A stretch of DNA of 64,000 bases from the NCBI GenBank assembly GCA_001898965.1, contig MKVW01000003.1, positions 485,705 to 549,704 of the forward strand, in the 5' to 3' direction. Shown piece by piece: positions 29,563 through 38,524 of the stretch. Position numbers and translations under genes: made by a program. The notes under the pieces were generated by a model, which saw nothing but the letters and a program-made list of their open reading frames with translations, had not been told where the DNA came from and did not search any database. Origin of the DNA: Rhizobiales bacterium 62-17. Its GTDB lineage: Bacteria > Pseudomonadota > Alphaproteobacteria > Rhizobiales > Beijerinckiaceae. Positions within the stretch are counted from its first letter, which is position 1. Each line of letters starts with the position of its first letter.

Positions 29563-29589
29563 GTGTCAGCCGGGAGACCAGGCTGACAC
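29563..29589. terminator. Hairpin between convergent amidohydrolase and cfa genes
   Basis: Perfect 9-base arms GTGTCAGCC and GGCTGACAC flank a 9-base loop. It sits ten bases after the amidohydrolase stop and ten bases from the cfa stop, so it can act in both directions, although T-runs are short. Confidence 0.65.
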
Positions 29590-29598
29590 CTTCGATGG

Positions 29599-30852
29599 CT
29601 AGGGGCTATTGACCGCTGCCGGCGCACGCGACGGCACAGCCTGTCGACTGGGCGCGAATTGGTCGATATAGCCGCGGGTCAGTGGCACCACATCATTGCG
29701 ATGGCTGAGCTGAATCTGGAAGACCATCAGCTCCTGCCAGCGGAAGGCGGCTTCCGAGGCCGCGAGATAGAATTCCCACATGCGGCAGAAGCGTTCGTCG
29801 TAGATTTCCTTGGCGCGGTCGCGATGCGCTTGGAAGCGCTCCTGCCAGGCCTTCAGCGTGTCGGCATAGTGAAAGCGCAGGATTTCGATGTCGTTGACCA
29901 TCAAGCCGGCGCTTTCGATCGCCGGCAGGACTTCCGACAGCGACGGAATATAACCGCCCGGGAAGATATATTTGCGGATGAAAGCGCCGGTGGCGATCGG
30001 CGGTCCGTTGCGGCCGATCGAATGCAGCACCATGATGCCATCCTTCTTGAGCAGTTTCGCCGACTGCTCGAAGAAGGTGCGGAAGTGATTGACGCCGACA
30101 TGTTCGAACATGCCGACCGAGATGATCCGGTCGAAAGGTTCCTTGAGATCGCGATAGTCGGTGAGTTCGAAGCGTACGCGCGTGTCGAGGCCGGCTGCGC
30201 GAGCGCGTTCCTGCGCTACCCCATGCTGTTCCGTTGAGAGGGTGATGCCGAGCACATCGGCCTCACATTGGCGGGCCAGATAGAGACCTAGACCGCCCCA
30301 GCCAGAACCGATGTCGAGCACGCGCTGGCCGGGCTTGACCAGCAGTTTGGCGGCGAGATGGCGCTTCTTGGCGAGCTGGGCTTCCTCCAACGTCATGTCG
30401 GGGCGTTCGAAATAGGCGCAGGAATATTGCATGTCCTCATCGAGGAAGAGTTTGTAAAGCTCGCCTGAGAGATCGTAATGCCTATGCACATTCTCTTTCG
30501 AGCGGCCTGCCGTGTTGAGCTGTTGCAGGCGTTTGAAAAGATTGCGCGTGCCCTCGATGATGCGCGTCAGCACATTGCCGTGAATGCTGAGGCCGATGTT
30601 GTTGTAGACGACCGACAGGAGCCGAAGGACATCGCCTTCCAGGAAATCGACCTCGCCGCTCATGTAGGATTCGGGGAAAGCGAGCATGGGGTCGCGGGTG
30701 ATCGCCCATTCCGCATGGCTGGTGTGAATGACGATATGGGCGGGCGGGCCGCTGCCGTCACCGAATCTGTTCACCTTGCCATCCGGGTCGGTGATCAGGA
30801 GATTTCCGTTTCGTATTACCCGTTCGAGCGTGCGCTGCAATAGAGTGTTCAT
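29599..30852 (-). CDS. cfa: Cyclopropane-fatty-acyl-phospholipid synthase family protein
   Basis: A 417-residue SAM-dependent enzyme that adds a methylene bridge to unsaturated phospholipid chains at the membrane. An N-terminal lipid-binding region (about residues 1-110) precedes the Rossmann domain with the SAM motif VLDIGSGWGGLG near residue 170. The family segments CAYFERPDMTLEEAQ, GMFEHVGVNHF and SIGRNGPPIATGAFIRKYIFPGG are all present. It is a stand-alone gene; cyclopropanation usually rises in stationary phase or under acid stress, but no such signal is visible here. Confidence 0.92.
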   Translation of the reverse strand: MNTLLQRTLERVIRNGNLLITDPDGKVNRFGDGSGPPAHIVIHTSHAEWAITRDPMLAFPESYMSGEVDFLEGDVLRLLSVVYNNIGLSIHGNVLTRIIEGTRNLFKRLQQLNTAGRSKENVHRHYDLSGELYKLFLDEDMQYSCAYFERPDMTLEEAQLAKKRHLAAKLLVKPGQRVLDIGSGWGGLGLYLARQCEADVLGITLSTEQHGVAQERARAAGLDTRVRFELTDYRDLKEPFDRIISVGMFEHVGVNHFRTFFEQSAKLLKKDGIMVLHSIGRNGPPIATGAFIRKYIFPGGYIPSLSEVLPAIESAGLMVNDIEILRFHYADTLKAWQERFQAHRDRAKEIYDERFCRMWEFYLAASEAAFRWQELMVFQIQLSHRNDVVPLTRGYIDQFAPSRQAVPSRAPAAVNSP

Positions 30853-30983
30853 GGCAACAACCGTCGTTATCGGCAGTACCGCCTATTGTGGTCCGGCATC
30901 TAATTAACGACAGTTTTACCCGCAGGGCCAGACCGGAGGCGAGGGGCTGGCCCGCCATGCCGGCATGGCTTTTGAGATTAGAC

Positions 30984-32183
30984 TTAAGGCGCAGCCCGCA
31001 GGTCGTGAGTTGGCCGGCACAGATCGGCGATACAGGGCGAGACGAACAGATGGCCCCGCCAGGCGCCGGCAATCGTGCGTGTTGCAACCACAGCCCACAT
31101 GATAGCGAGGACGAGCGTGAGCAAACTGCCCGCGATACCGAAGAACGAAAGATTCAACGTCGTGCCCAGTTTAAAGGTTGCAACCGCGTAGACGCCGATC
31201 GGGAAGGTGTAGCCCCACCAGCCGAGATTGAACGGAATCCCGGAGCGCAGGTAGCGGCGTGTGATCAAGGCGGCAAGGAAGAGCCACCACAAGCCAAAGC
31301 CCCACAAGGCAAGACCCGCAACCGTGCCGATGCCTTGAGCAACCTGGCCCGCGCCAGCCATGTCATGGGCGGCGAAGATCGCGGGCGCATCCGTGCCTAG
31401 AACGAGGAGGCCGAGCGCGCCGGTGCCAATGGGGCCAAGCGCCAGCCAACTCGAAGCGGCCATGCTCTCGTGCGGCAGTTTATGCAGCGCCATGCGCAGC
31501 ATGAGGATGGCGAGGATGGAGAAAGCGGCGGGCACTGAATAGGCCCACAATACATAGCTGGTGACGAGCGTGGCATATTGCGCATTCGGATCGGCCAGGT
31601 GGGGCGCCAGGAGGCCGCCGCTGACGGCAGCCACTTCGGCCGCCACCACGGGCAGAAGCCAGATCGCGGTCATCTGGTCGATGCGATGTTCCTGGCGCGT
31701 GAACATCAGATAGGGGATCAGCACGCCGCAGAGGATCGACAAGACGCAATCAAGCCACCACAGCACTTCGGCAATGCCGACGGCGACCATGCCGAAGCGT
31801 GGAATGCCGAAGGTGAGAAAGCCGTTGACGATGGTGGCAAGACCCATCGGGATGGTGCCGATGAACATCGACACGGAATTGTGCCCGAAGATGCGCTTGG
31901 CCTCATGGCCGAACAACAGCCAGCGCGCGCCGTAAAGCACGCTGAACAGCAGGAACAACACGATGTTGGCGAGCCATAGGATTTCGCTGAGACTCTGCAG
32001 CGATGGGCCGATACGGGGCACCTGCGGCAGGGCCAAAGCCAGAATGCCGGTGCCCATGGTGGCGGCGAACCAATTAGGCGTGAACTGACGGACGACCTCG
32101 CGCGGATGATCGAGGGCGGCCAAGGGGCTCAGGCCGTTCAGCACGCGGATGAGGCGCGCGGGCGTTTGCGTCTGGGGCGCCAT
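30984..32183 (-). CDS. TDT (SLAC1/TehA-like) family transporter
   Basis: A 399-residue inner-membrane protein with about ten helices and the family opening FTPNWFAATMGTGILALAL. Relatives include tellurite-resistance TehA, C4-dicarboxylate carriers and sulfite exporters. Transported ions here could be sulfite, a dicarboxylate or another anion. It starts at the stop codon of a LysR gene (TGATG), so the regulator and carrier form one operon, which suggests that the carrier is induced by its own anion or a metabolite of it. Confidence 0.88.
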   Translation of the reverse strand: MAPQTQTPARLIRVLNGLSPLAALDHPREVVRQFTPNWFAATMGTGILALALPQVPRIGPSLQSLSEILWLANIVLFLLFSVLYGARWLLFGHEAKRIFGHNSVSMFIGTIPMGLATIVNGFLTFGIPRFGMVAVGIAEVLWWLDCVLSILCGVLIPYLMFTRQEHRIDQMTAIWLLPVVAAEVAAVSGGLLAPHLADPNAQYATLVTSYVLWAYSVPAAFSILAILMLRMALHKLPHESMAASSWLALGPIGTGALGLLVLGTDAPAIFAAHDMAGAGQVAQGIGTVAGLALWGFGLWWLFLAALITRRYLRSGIPFNLGWWGYTFPIGVYAVATFKLGTTLNLSFFGIAGSLLTLVLAIMWAVVATRTIAGAWRGHLFVSPCIADLCRPTHDLRAAP

Positions 32184-33058
32184 CAGTCGTTCTCCTTGAT
32201 CAGGTCGAGCAGGGCTTGGGCGGCGCGGCTGCTGTAGCGTTCCTTGTGGCGCAGGCCGAAGAAGGGGCGGCGCGGCAGATCCAGTTTCAGTTCCGTCAGC
32301 ATGCCGGCGCGCACGGCCCGCAGAACAACGAGCGAGGACAAGGCGGCGATGCCGGCGCCGGCCTCGACGGCGGTGCGCACGGCCTCATTGGAGGGCAGGG
32401 TGAGCGCGATGTCGAGCTTGCCTGGGTCGACGCCGCGCGCCCGCAACACGTCCTCGAAGCTCGATCGCGTGCCGGAGCCTTGCTCGCGCATGATCCAGCG
32501 CGCCCGTTGCAGCCAGGCCTTGTCGATGGCGCGCGCCGACGTGCCGGGCGCCGCGACCAGGGTCATCTGATCCTGCGCCACTTCCCAACTGACGAGCGCC
32601 GGCTCGTCGATCGGCCCTTCGACGAAGCCGAGTTCCGCTGCTCCATCCCGGACGCGCTCGGCGGCGCCGCCGGTGTTGGCGATATCGAGATCGATCATTA
32701 CGTCGGGATAGCGCTGCCGGAAAGCGGCGAGATGGCGGGGCAGCCAATAGCCGGCGATGGTCTGGCTGGCGACGAGTTTCAAGGTGCCGCGTTTCAAGCC
32801 GCCGAATTCCGCCAAAGCCAGTTCGGCGCTGGCGGCGCGGCCGAGGACGGCGCGGGCTTCCTCCAAGAACAGCCGTCCGGGCTCGGTCAGTTCGATACGG
32901 CGGCCGACCCGATGAAAGAGGGCGATGCCGTGCTGGGCTTCCAAAGCGGCGATCGCGGCGCTGGCGGCGGACTGGGTGACATTCAGGGCCTGGGCGGCCT
33001 TGGTCATATGCTCGCGCTCGGCGACACCAACGAAAATCCGCAATTGCTCAAGGGTCAT
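32183..33058 (-). CDS. LysR family transcriptional regulator of the TDT carrier operon
   Basis: A 291-residue LysR protein with an N-terminal helix-turn-helix (MTLEQLRIFVGVAE; AAQALNVTQSAASAAIAALE) and an effector domain with GTLKLVASQTIAGYWLPRHL. The effector region resembles the CysB/CysL/CbbR type that senses sulfur or carbon metabolites. I start at MTLEQLRIF because GGAG lies six bases before it; the longer frame adds seven residues. Unusually it precedes and is coupled to its probable target instead of diverging from it. Confidence 0.9.
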   Translation of the reverse strand: MTLEQLRIFVGVAEREHMTKAAQALNVTQSAASAAIAALEAQHGIALFHRVGRRIELTEPGRLFLEEARAVLGRAASAELALAEFGGLKRGTLKLVASQTIAGYWLPRHLAAFRQRYPDVMIDLDIANTGGAAERVRDGAAELGFVEGPIDEPALVSWEVAQDQMTLVAAPGTSARAIDKAWLQRARWIMREQGSGTRSSFEDVLRARGVDPGKLDIALTLPSNEAVRTAVEAGAGIAALSSLVVLRAVRAGMLTELKLDLPRRPFFGLRHKERYSSRAAQALLDLIKEND

Positions 33059-33088
33059 ATGGGTCTCCGCCGGCTTCATGCGCCGATC

Positions 33089-33146
33089 TAATCAATCCGT
33101 CTAACGGATTATTTTTATCATAATGATCTATTTTTGCGATTGATTA
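33089..33146. promoter_or_regulatory. Nested palindromes upstream of the LysR/TDT operon
   Basis: Outer arms TAATCAATC and GATTGATTA (33089-33097 and 33138-33146) enclose a perfect AATCCGT-CTA-ACGGATT palindrome (33094-33110) and ATCAT-A-ATGAT (33117-33127). The stretch is far more AT-rich than its surroundings. It lies between the divergent LysR and VOC genes and fits one or more LysR-type sites. Confidence 0.5.
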
Positions 33147-33229
33147 TTATGCTCGTTGGCTCAGGCGGCTCACGGCCAAGCATGCTAAAGCATCGGTGAC
33201 GTTCGCGGGCATAACCAAGGAGACCACCG

Positions 33230-33649
33230 ATGGCGCGACTGAGGCATTTCGCGATCAGCGTGAAGGATCTGGAAGCGTCGGCACGCTTCTATTCGCAGGT
33301 TTTCGAACTCAAGGAAGTCGGCCGCGAGAGTAACGAGATCGGCTCGGGCGTTTATCTGAGCGACGGCGTGGTCAATCTGGCGCTGTTGAGCTTCAATGGC
33401 GAGCGCGGCTCCGGCCTGAAAGACGCCAAGAGCTTCGCCGGTCCGCACCATTTCGGTTTCCAGGTCGATGATCTCGCCGACGCGCAACAGCGTATCGAAG
33501 CGGCCGGCGGTACATTCTTCTTCGATTTCGGCGAAGAGCAGAAGGGTAACTTCGAACGCAAGTTCAAGGATCCCGACGGCGTCATCTTCGACATTTCCGA
33601 ACACGGCTGGGTCGGGACCGACGGTTTCTCCTTCGCTCAAAAGAGCTGA
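33230..33649 (+). CDS. VOC family (glyoxalase/bleomycin-resistance fold) protein
   Basis: A 139-residue protein of the vicinal-oxygen-chelate superfamily with paired beta-alpha-beta-beta-beta modules. RHFAISVKDLEASARFYSQVF marks the first module and HHFGFQVDDLADAQQRIEAAG the second. The potential metal ligands are His6, His in GPHHFGFQ, and Glu/His near DISEHGWVG. Members include glyoxalase I, dioxygenases and fosfomycin-resistance enzymes; the specific reaction is not clear. A GGAG ribosome site lies before the ATG. Confidence 0.85.
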   Translation: MARLRHFAISVKDLEASARFYSQVFELKEVGRESNEIGSGVYLSDGVVNLALLSFNGERGSGLKDAKSFAGPHHFGFQVDDLADAQQRIEAAGGTFFFDFGEEQKGNFERKFKDPDGVIFDISEHGWVGTDGFSFAQKS

Positions 33650-33669
33650 CGTTTGGTTGGGAGACAGGG

Positions 33670-34272
33670 GTGAGCGAAGCGACGGAGGGCGGTTCGACGA
33701 AAGGGCGCCGCCGCGAGGCAGTCAGGACTTTCCTGATCGGCGACCGCACGCCGATGTGGTTTTCCCTCTTCGTGCTGCTGCTGGGAGCGGGCGGCACCTA
33801 TTTCCTGGCGCCGCGGGTGAATGCCCAGTTCGAAGAGCAGAAAATCAAATCCGACTTCGTCATCAGGAACTATGGCGACTTGCGGACGAAAATGAAGGAG
33901 TTCCAGGGCCTCTATGCCGTCGTGACGCAAAGGCTCGCGGCCGGAGATGACATTCGCGCCGATGTCTTTAAATTGCAGGAGCTGACGGCACGGATCAGCG
34001 CCCAAAACCTTTCGCTTCTGCCCATGTTCAATACCGAGGCGGGCCCCAAGGCGGCTTCTGAATTGAACGCGGCGCTGAATGCCATGATCCAGGTGATCTT
34101 CGCCAACGCCGGCAAAAAAATCGATAGCGACACCGAAGTTGCAGCCTACCAGGCCGAGGTCGCCGCAGCGACGCAGAAAATGGTGCCGCCCTTGCTCGAA
34201 CTTTATATCCGCATTGGCGATGTCGGCCGTTTGCGGCCAATCGAGAAAAATCAACAGCTCGCCAAGCCCTGA
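33670..34272 (+). CDS. Membrane-anchored helical protein of unknown function
   Basis: An unrecognised 200-residue protein. A positively charged N-terminal tail of about 30 residues (cytoplasmic, GRRREAVRTFLIGDR) is followed by one membrane helix (WFSLFVLLLGAGGTYFLAP) and a periplasmic domain that looks entirely alpha-helical. The start is GTG with GGGAG five bases before it. It follows the VOC gene by 20 bases and precedes a two-component pair, so it may belong to either unit. A possible sensor or scaffold role is only a guess from topology. Confidence 0.65.
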   Translation: MSEATEGGSTKGRRREAVRTFLIGDRTPMWFSLFVLLLGAGGTYFLAPRVNAQFEEQKIKSDFVIRNYGDLRTKMKEFQGLYAVVTQRLAAGDDIRADVFKLQELTARISAQNLSLLPMFNTEAGPKAASELNAALNAMIQVIFANAGKKIDSDTEVAAYQAEVAAATQKMVPPLLELYIRIGDVGRLRPIEKNQQLAKP

Positions 34273-34364
34273 CATCTCGTGATCCGAACAGGTCTTTTCA
34301 CCCTCATTGGAACCGTAGCGCCTCTGGCATAGACTGGCCGCGAGACTCACGGGGAACGAACGAC

Positions 34365-35051
34365 GTGGCCGGTTTGCGCATTCTGCTGGTGGAGGACAAT
34401 TCCGAGCTTGCCGCGTTGGTCATGTCCGGCCTGCGATCCTCCGGCTTTTTGGCCGATCATATGGCCAGCGCCGCCGATGGCCGCCATGCGCTGCGCCTTG
34501 GTCAATATTCGTTGTTGATCCTCGATCTTGGCCTGCCGGATGCCGATGGCCTGACCCTGCTGCGCGAATTGCGCCAGGCCAATGATGCCGTGCCGGTGCT
34601 GATTCTCACCGCGCGTTCCGGTGTCTCCGATCGGGTCGAGGGGCTGCGGGCGGGGGCTGACGACTATCTCGCCAAACCCTTCGCCTTCGAGGAATTGCTC
34701 GCCCGCATCGAGGCGCTGCAGCGGCGGCCACGGCAGCTCGCCGATACGATGCTGTCCATCGCCAATCTCAAACTCGACGTGCCCAATCGCCAAGCCTTCG
34801 TCGATCAGGCGCCGATCACTCTCAATGCGCGCGAAATCTCGGTGCTCGAATTGCTGCTCCGGCGCAAGGGGCGGGTGGTGCCGAAGCAGGTTTTCGAGGA
34901 CCAGCTTTTCGGTCTGTCGGGCGACGGGTCGCCCAATGCGGTCGAGGTCTATGTCTATCGGCTGCGCAAGCAGCTCGTCGACCATGGCGCCACGGTGAAA
35001 GTGCATACGGTGCGCGGAGTGGGCTATCTCATTTCCGAGGCCAACGCGTGA
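34365..35051 (+). CDS. OmpR/PhoB-type response regulator
   Basis: A 228-residue response regulator: a receiver domain with acidic pocket VEDN near residue 10, phospho-acceptor Asp54 in LLILDLGLPDADG, Thr/Lys switch residues (ILTAR; YLAKPF), and a winged-helix C-terminal DNA-binding domain ending KVHTVRGVGYLISE. The QseB/TctD/PhoP subgroup is the closest look. The start is GTG with ACGGGGAA before it. It is coupled to the kinase gene. Confidence 0.92.
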   Translation: MAGLRILLVEDNSELAALVMSGLRSSGFLADHMASAADGRHALRLGQYSLLILDLGLPDADGLTLLRELRQANDAVPVLILTARSGVSDRVEGLRAGADDYLAKPFAFEELLARIEALQRRPRQLADTMLSIANLKLDVPNRQAFVDQAPITLNAREISVLELLLRRKGRVVPKQVFEDQLFGLSGDGSPNAVEVYVYRLRKQLVDHGATVKVHTVRGVGYLISEANA

Positions 35052-36448
35052 TACGCCGTATAGGCCGCAATTCGATTGTCGCGCGTATCGTCTGGCTGCA
35101 CATTCTGGTGGTCGGCAGCGTCTCGATCTTCATGCCGGTGGCGCTATATTTTCTGCTGGCGTCGGAGACCAATGAGATCCAGCGCCAATTCATCACCAGC
35201 CAGGTCAATCAGATCGGCAAATATCTCACGCGCGATGAAAATGGGGCTTGGCACCTGGATTTGCCGGAGGGCATCCAGGACATTTATTCCGAGGCTTACG
35301 GACGCTATCGCTATGCAGTCCTCAATGCGCAGGGGAAAGTGCTCTTCTCCTCGCTGGCCGACAAGTCCGCCGTCTTTCCCGATGGCCAATTGACTGATGA
35401 TACGCAATATCTCGAGCGCCGCGACAGCGGCCTGACGGTTCAAGGTGCGCGTATCCCTGAGACGATCGACGGCGAGCCCTTCTGGGTCGAGGTGGGCGAG
35501 GACCTGTCCCACCGCGACGTCATCATCGACGATATTCTGGGCCGCTTTCTGCAACGCGTGGCTTGGGTGACGCTGCCGCTGTTGCTGCTCCTGCTCGGCC
35601 TCGACATCGCCATCGTGCGCACCGTTTTCCGGCCGGTCATCCGGGCTTCGGAGGAGGCGGAAGCCATCCGTCCGTCGCAGCCTGGCGTGCGTCTGCCAAG
35701 CGCCGAACTGCCCGGCGAAATCCGGCCGCTGGTTCTGGCGATCAACAATGCGCTGGAGCGTCTGGAAGCCGGCTACCGGCAACAGCATGAATTCGCGGCG
35801 GACGCGGCGCATGAACTGCGCACGCCCTTGGCGATCTTGCGCACGCGCATCGATACGATGGCCGATCGCGAAGCGTCACGGCAATTGCGCAGTGACGTGG
35901 AGCGCATGTCGCACACGGTCAATCAGCTTCTTGAAATGGCGGAATCGGAGATTTTTGTCGTCGGTCCTGAAGAGCAGGCTGATCTACATGCAATCGCCGT
36001 CGACGTGGTTTCCTTTCTGGCGCCGTTGATTTTTGGCGAGGGACGGTCGGTGTCCGTCTCGGGGGTGGATGGCCCGGTGCCGGTGAATGGCAATGTGGAG
36101 ATGATCGCGCGGGCCCTGCGCAATCTCGTCGAGAATGCCGCGAAATATTCGCCGGAGGGCAGCGAAATCGAAGTCATCGTCGATCAGGCTGGGGCGCTGC
36201 GCATCACCGACGAAGGCGCCGGCATCAGCGATGACGACAAGCAGCTGCTGTTCCAACGCTTCTGGCGGCGCGACCGGCGTCGTGGCACCAACAGCGTCGG
36301 TCTGGGCCTTGCCATCGTGCAGCGGATCATGGCGGCGCATAATGGCGAGATCGAAGTCCATCGCCGCGCGCCGCGTGGCACGGAATTCGTGCTGCGCTTC
36401 AGGCCCTTCGCGCCGGATGCTCAAGACGACAGCGCCGGAACGGTGTGA
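35048..36448 (+). CDS. Sensor histidine kinase
   Basis: A 466-residue membrane kinase with two membrane helices (about residues 14-36 and 170-190) enclosing a periplasmic sensory region, then a HAMP-like linker, the H box FAADAAHELRTPL with His255, and an ATPase domain with N box NLVENAAKYSP, a G1 segment DEGAGIS and G2 SVGLGLAIV. The GTG start overlaps the regulator stop by four bases. No target gene is adjacent; the stimulus is unknown. Confidence 0.92.
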   Translation: MIRRIGRNSIVARIVWLHILVVGSVSIFMPVALYFLLASETNEIQRQFITSQVNQIGKYLTRDENGAWHLDLPEGIQDIYSEAYGRYRYAVLNAQGKVLFSSLADKSAVFPDGQLTDDTQYLERRDSGLTVQGARIPETIDGEPFWVEVGEDLSHRDVIIDDILGRFLQRVAWVTLPLLLLLLGLDIAIVRTVFRPVIRASEEAEAIRPSQPGVRLPSAELPGEIRPLVLAINNALERLEAGYRQQHEFAADAAHELRTPLAILRTRIDTMADREASRQLRSDVERMSHTVNQLLEMAESEIFVVGPEEQADLHAIAVDVVSFLAPLIFGEGRSVSVSGVDGPVPVNGNVEMIARALRNLVENAAKYSPEGSEIEVIVDQAGALRITDEGAGISDDDKQLLFQRFWRRDRRRGTNSVGLGLAIVQRIMAAHNGEIEVHRRAPRGTEFVLRFRPFAPDAQDDSAGTV

Positions 36449-36451
36449 CCC

Positions 36452-37162
36452 TCAGCTCGCCTTGTAACGGCGATAACCATCGGCGCGCAATTCGCAGGCC
36501 GGGCAGGTGCCGCAGCCGAAACCCCAGGGGTGGCGCATGCCGCGTTCGCCGAGATAGCAGGTGTGGCTTTCCTCGAGGATGAGGTCGACCAGTGCCTGAC
36601 CGCCGAGCCGTTCGGCGAGGCGCCAGGTTTCGGCCTTGTCGATCCACATCAGCGGCGTCTCCAGCACGAAGCGTTTGTCCATGCCGAGGTTGAGAGCGAC
36701 CTGCAGCGCCTTGATCGTGTCGTCGCGGCAGTCGGGATAGCCGCTATAGTCGGTCTCGCACATGCCGCCGACGACATGTTTGAGGCCGCGTCGATAGGCC
36801 AATGTGGTGGCGAAGGTGAGGAACACCAGATTGCGGCCGGGCACGAAGGTGTTGGGCAGGCCAGCCTCGGTCATTTCGATGCCGACGTCGCGGGTCAGAG
36901 CGGTGTCGGAAATCTGGCCGAGCACCGCAAGGTCAATGGTGTGGTCTTCCCCGAGCCGCTGTGCCCAACGCGGATTGAGCGCGGCCAGCCCTTTGCGAAT
37001 GCTGTCGCGGCAATCGAGTTCGATGCGATGGCGTTGGCCGTAGTCGAAACCGATGGTTTCGACCCGGTCGAAGCGATCGAGTGCCCAGGCGAGGCAGGTG
37101 GCTGAGTCCTGTCCACCCGAGAACAGGACGAGGGCACCGGTGTTCAAATCTGTCTCCTTCAC
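36452..37162 (-). CDS. queC: 7-cyano-7-deazaguanine (preQ0) synthase
   Basis: A 236-residue enzyme making preQ0 from 7-carboxy-7-deazaguanine with ATP and ammonia, for queuosine tRNA modification or other deazapurines. The ATP pyrophosphatase loop [15 protein letters not shown] lies at residues 14-28. The C-terminal zinc site uses cysteines in HTCYLGERG and [12 protein letters not shown]. The start is GTG and overlaps the MFS gene stop by four bases, so its translation is coupled to a transporter. The partner genes queD, queE, queF and folE are not in the window. Confidence 0.95.
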   Translation of the reverse strand: MKETDLNTGALVLFSGGQDSATCLAWALDRFDRVETIGFDYGQRHRIELDCRDSIRKGLAALNPRWAQRLGEDHTIDLAVLGQISDTALTRDVGIEMTEAGLPNTFVPGRNLVFLTFATTLAYRRGLKHVVGGMCETDYSGYPDCRDDTIKALQVALNLGMDKRFVLETPLMWIDKAETWRLAERLGGQALVDLILEESHTCYLGERGMRHPWGFGCGTCPACELRADGYRRYKAS

Positions 37163-38439
37163 GCTTCGCTTTTCGCCGGCGCTCTGCCGACGGTGAAGTG
37201 ATAGACGATGAGGAGCAGGAACAGAACGCCAAAGGCGGAGAGGCCGAGCGACCAGTGGATGCCGATCCAGGCGCCGAGCAGGCCGACCGATATGCCGCTG
37301 AAAGCGCGCATGCCGAGCCCCGCCATATTGTAGAGGCCGACGACCCGGCCACGGCTCTCCGGCGGCGCGTTCAACTGCACCAAGGCTTGTGCGATGGTGT
37401 TGAACGACAATTCGCAGAAGCCAGCCACCATCAGCAGGGCGATCGCGAGGGCGAAGCTGCCTGAGGTCGCGAAGCCCAGCAGCGCGCAGGCCCAGACCCC
37501 GGCCAGGATCATCGCGGCCTTGGCGGTGGAGCGGATGACGTTCCAGCCTTCCAGCAGAATGCCGGCCAGCACCGCGCCGGCGGCATCGGCCGCTAACAAT
37601 AGGCTGTAGGAAATGCCGGGATCGCCATGGCCGAGATCTTGGGCGAAGCCCGGCATCTGAGCGCTATAGGCATTGCCGACCAGGAAGGAGGTGAGGCCAG
37701 CCAGCAAGGTCATCGAAGTCAAAACCGTGTTCGGCCTGATGTCGCGCATGGTCTGGATGATGTCGGCGAAACCGCGCACGGCGCGCGCCAGGGGCTGCGC
37801 CGCCTTGCCCGGTGCCCAGAACAGCCACAGCAGCATCGGCAGGTAGAACAGGGTGTTCAGCATGATGCCCTTGATGGGCCCGAGCGTATACATGATCAGG
37901 CCGCCGACGGCGGGGCCGACTAAAACGCCGAGATAGCGCGCCATGGCATTGAGGCGCACCGCCGATTGCAGATCGTTGGGGCCGACCATGTCGTATAGCA
38001 GGAGCTGGTTCGGCGTCTGCCACAGCACACCGGCGCAGCCATGGATGATCAGGATCAGCATGGCGCTCCACATCGTCAGCGTGTCGGTGACGAAAAAGAA
38101 GGCCCAGCCGGCCGAGGCGATAATGAACAAGAGCATGCCGCATTGAATGATGCGGCGCCGGTCGTAACGATCGGCGAGGCCGCCGACGGAAACTGAGAAT
38201 AAGAGGAACGGTAGCCAGTGCGACAGGATGGCGAAGCCGCCGAGCGCGGGCGAATGGAATTTTTGATAGATGAACCAGTAGCTGATCACGTGCTCGATAT
38301 TGTCCGCCATCATGGCGATGACATAGGAGCCGAATTGCAGGCGGTAGGCGGGGTGCCGCATGGCGGCGAAGGAGGTCTTGGGCAGACCGGTTTTGACAGG
38401 GGCAGTCACGTCACTTTTCCAATTGGGATGCGGCCGCAT
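37159..38439 (-). CDS. MFS transporter co-transcribed with queC
   Basis: A 426-residue carrier with about 12 helices. [16 protein letters not shown] is the loop motif after helix 2, FFVTD and [12 protein letters not shown] follow in later segments, and the central loop lies near residue 225. It looks like the EntS/Bcr-type exporter branch of MFS. Its stop overlaps the queC start, and the promoter region upstream holds a TGTACAC palindrome. Export of a precursor or of a deazapurine product is possible but is only inferred from position. Confidence 0.85.
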   Translation of the reverse strand: MRPHPNWKSDVTAPVKTGLPKTSFAAMRHPAYRLQFGSYVIAMMADNIEHVISYWFIYQKFHSPALGGFAILSHWLPFLLFSVSVGGLADRYDRRRIIQCGMLLFIIASAGWAFFFVTDTLTMWSAMLILIIHGCAGVLWQTPNQLLLYDMVGPNDLQSAVRLNAMARYLGVLVGPAVGGLIMYTLGPIKGIMLNTLFYLPMLLWLFWAPGKAAQPLARAVRGFADIIQTMRDIRPNTVLTSMTLLAGLTSFLVGNAYSAQMPGFAQDLGHGDPGISYSLLLAADAAGAVLAGILLEGWNVIRSTAKAAMILAGVWACALLGFATSGSFALAIALLMVAGFCELSFNTIAQALVQLNAPPESRGRVVGLYNMAGLGMRAFSGISVGLLGAWIGIHWSLGLSAFGVLFLLLIVYHFTVGRAPAKSEA

Positions 38440-38479
38440 AGCATGGATGCGACGCCGGGTTTTTGACCTTGTACATGAC

Positions 38480-38499
38480 TGTACACTTGATCGTGTACA
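38480..38499 (-). promoter_or_regulatory. Palindrome in the MFS-queC promoter
   Basis: TGTACAC-TTGATC-GTGTACA is a perfect palindrome with 7-base arms and a 6-base centre. Two further GTAC cores overlap it to the left (GTACATGACTGTAC), giving three evenly spaced copies of TGTACA-like elements. Such repeated TGTACA arms are common at TetR-type sites. No TetR gene is next to it. Confidence 0.45.
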
Positions 38500-38524
38500 T
38501 TCCTGTTAGCAATCGCCGCGCCAT

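Noticed and set aside
30938..30975. GCCATGCCGGCATGGC palindrome near the TDT gene end
   Set aside because: It is short and has no T-run in the direction of the TDT gene transcript, so a terminator is not supported.
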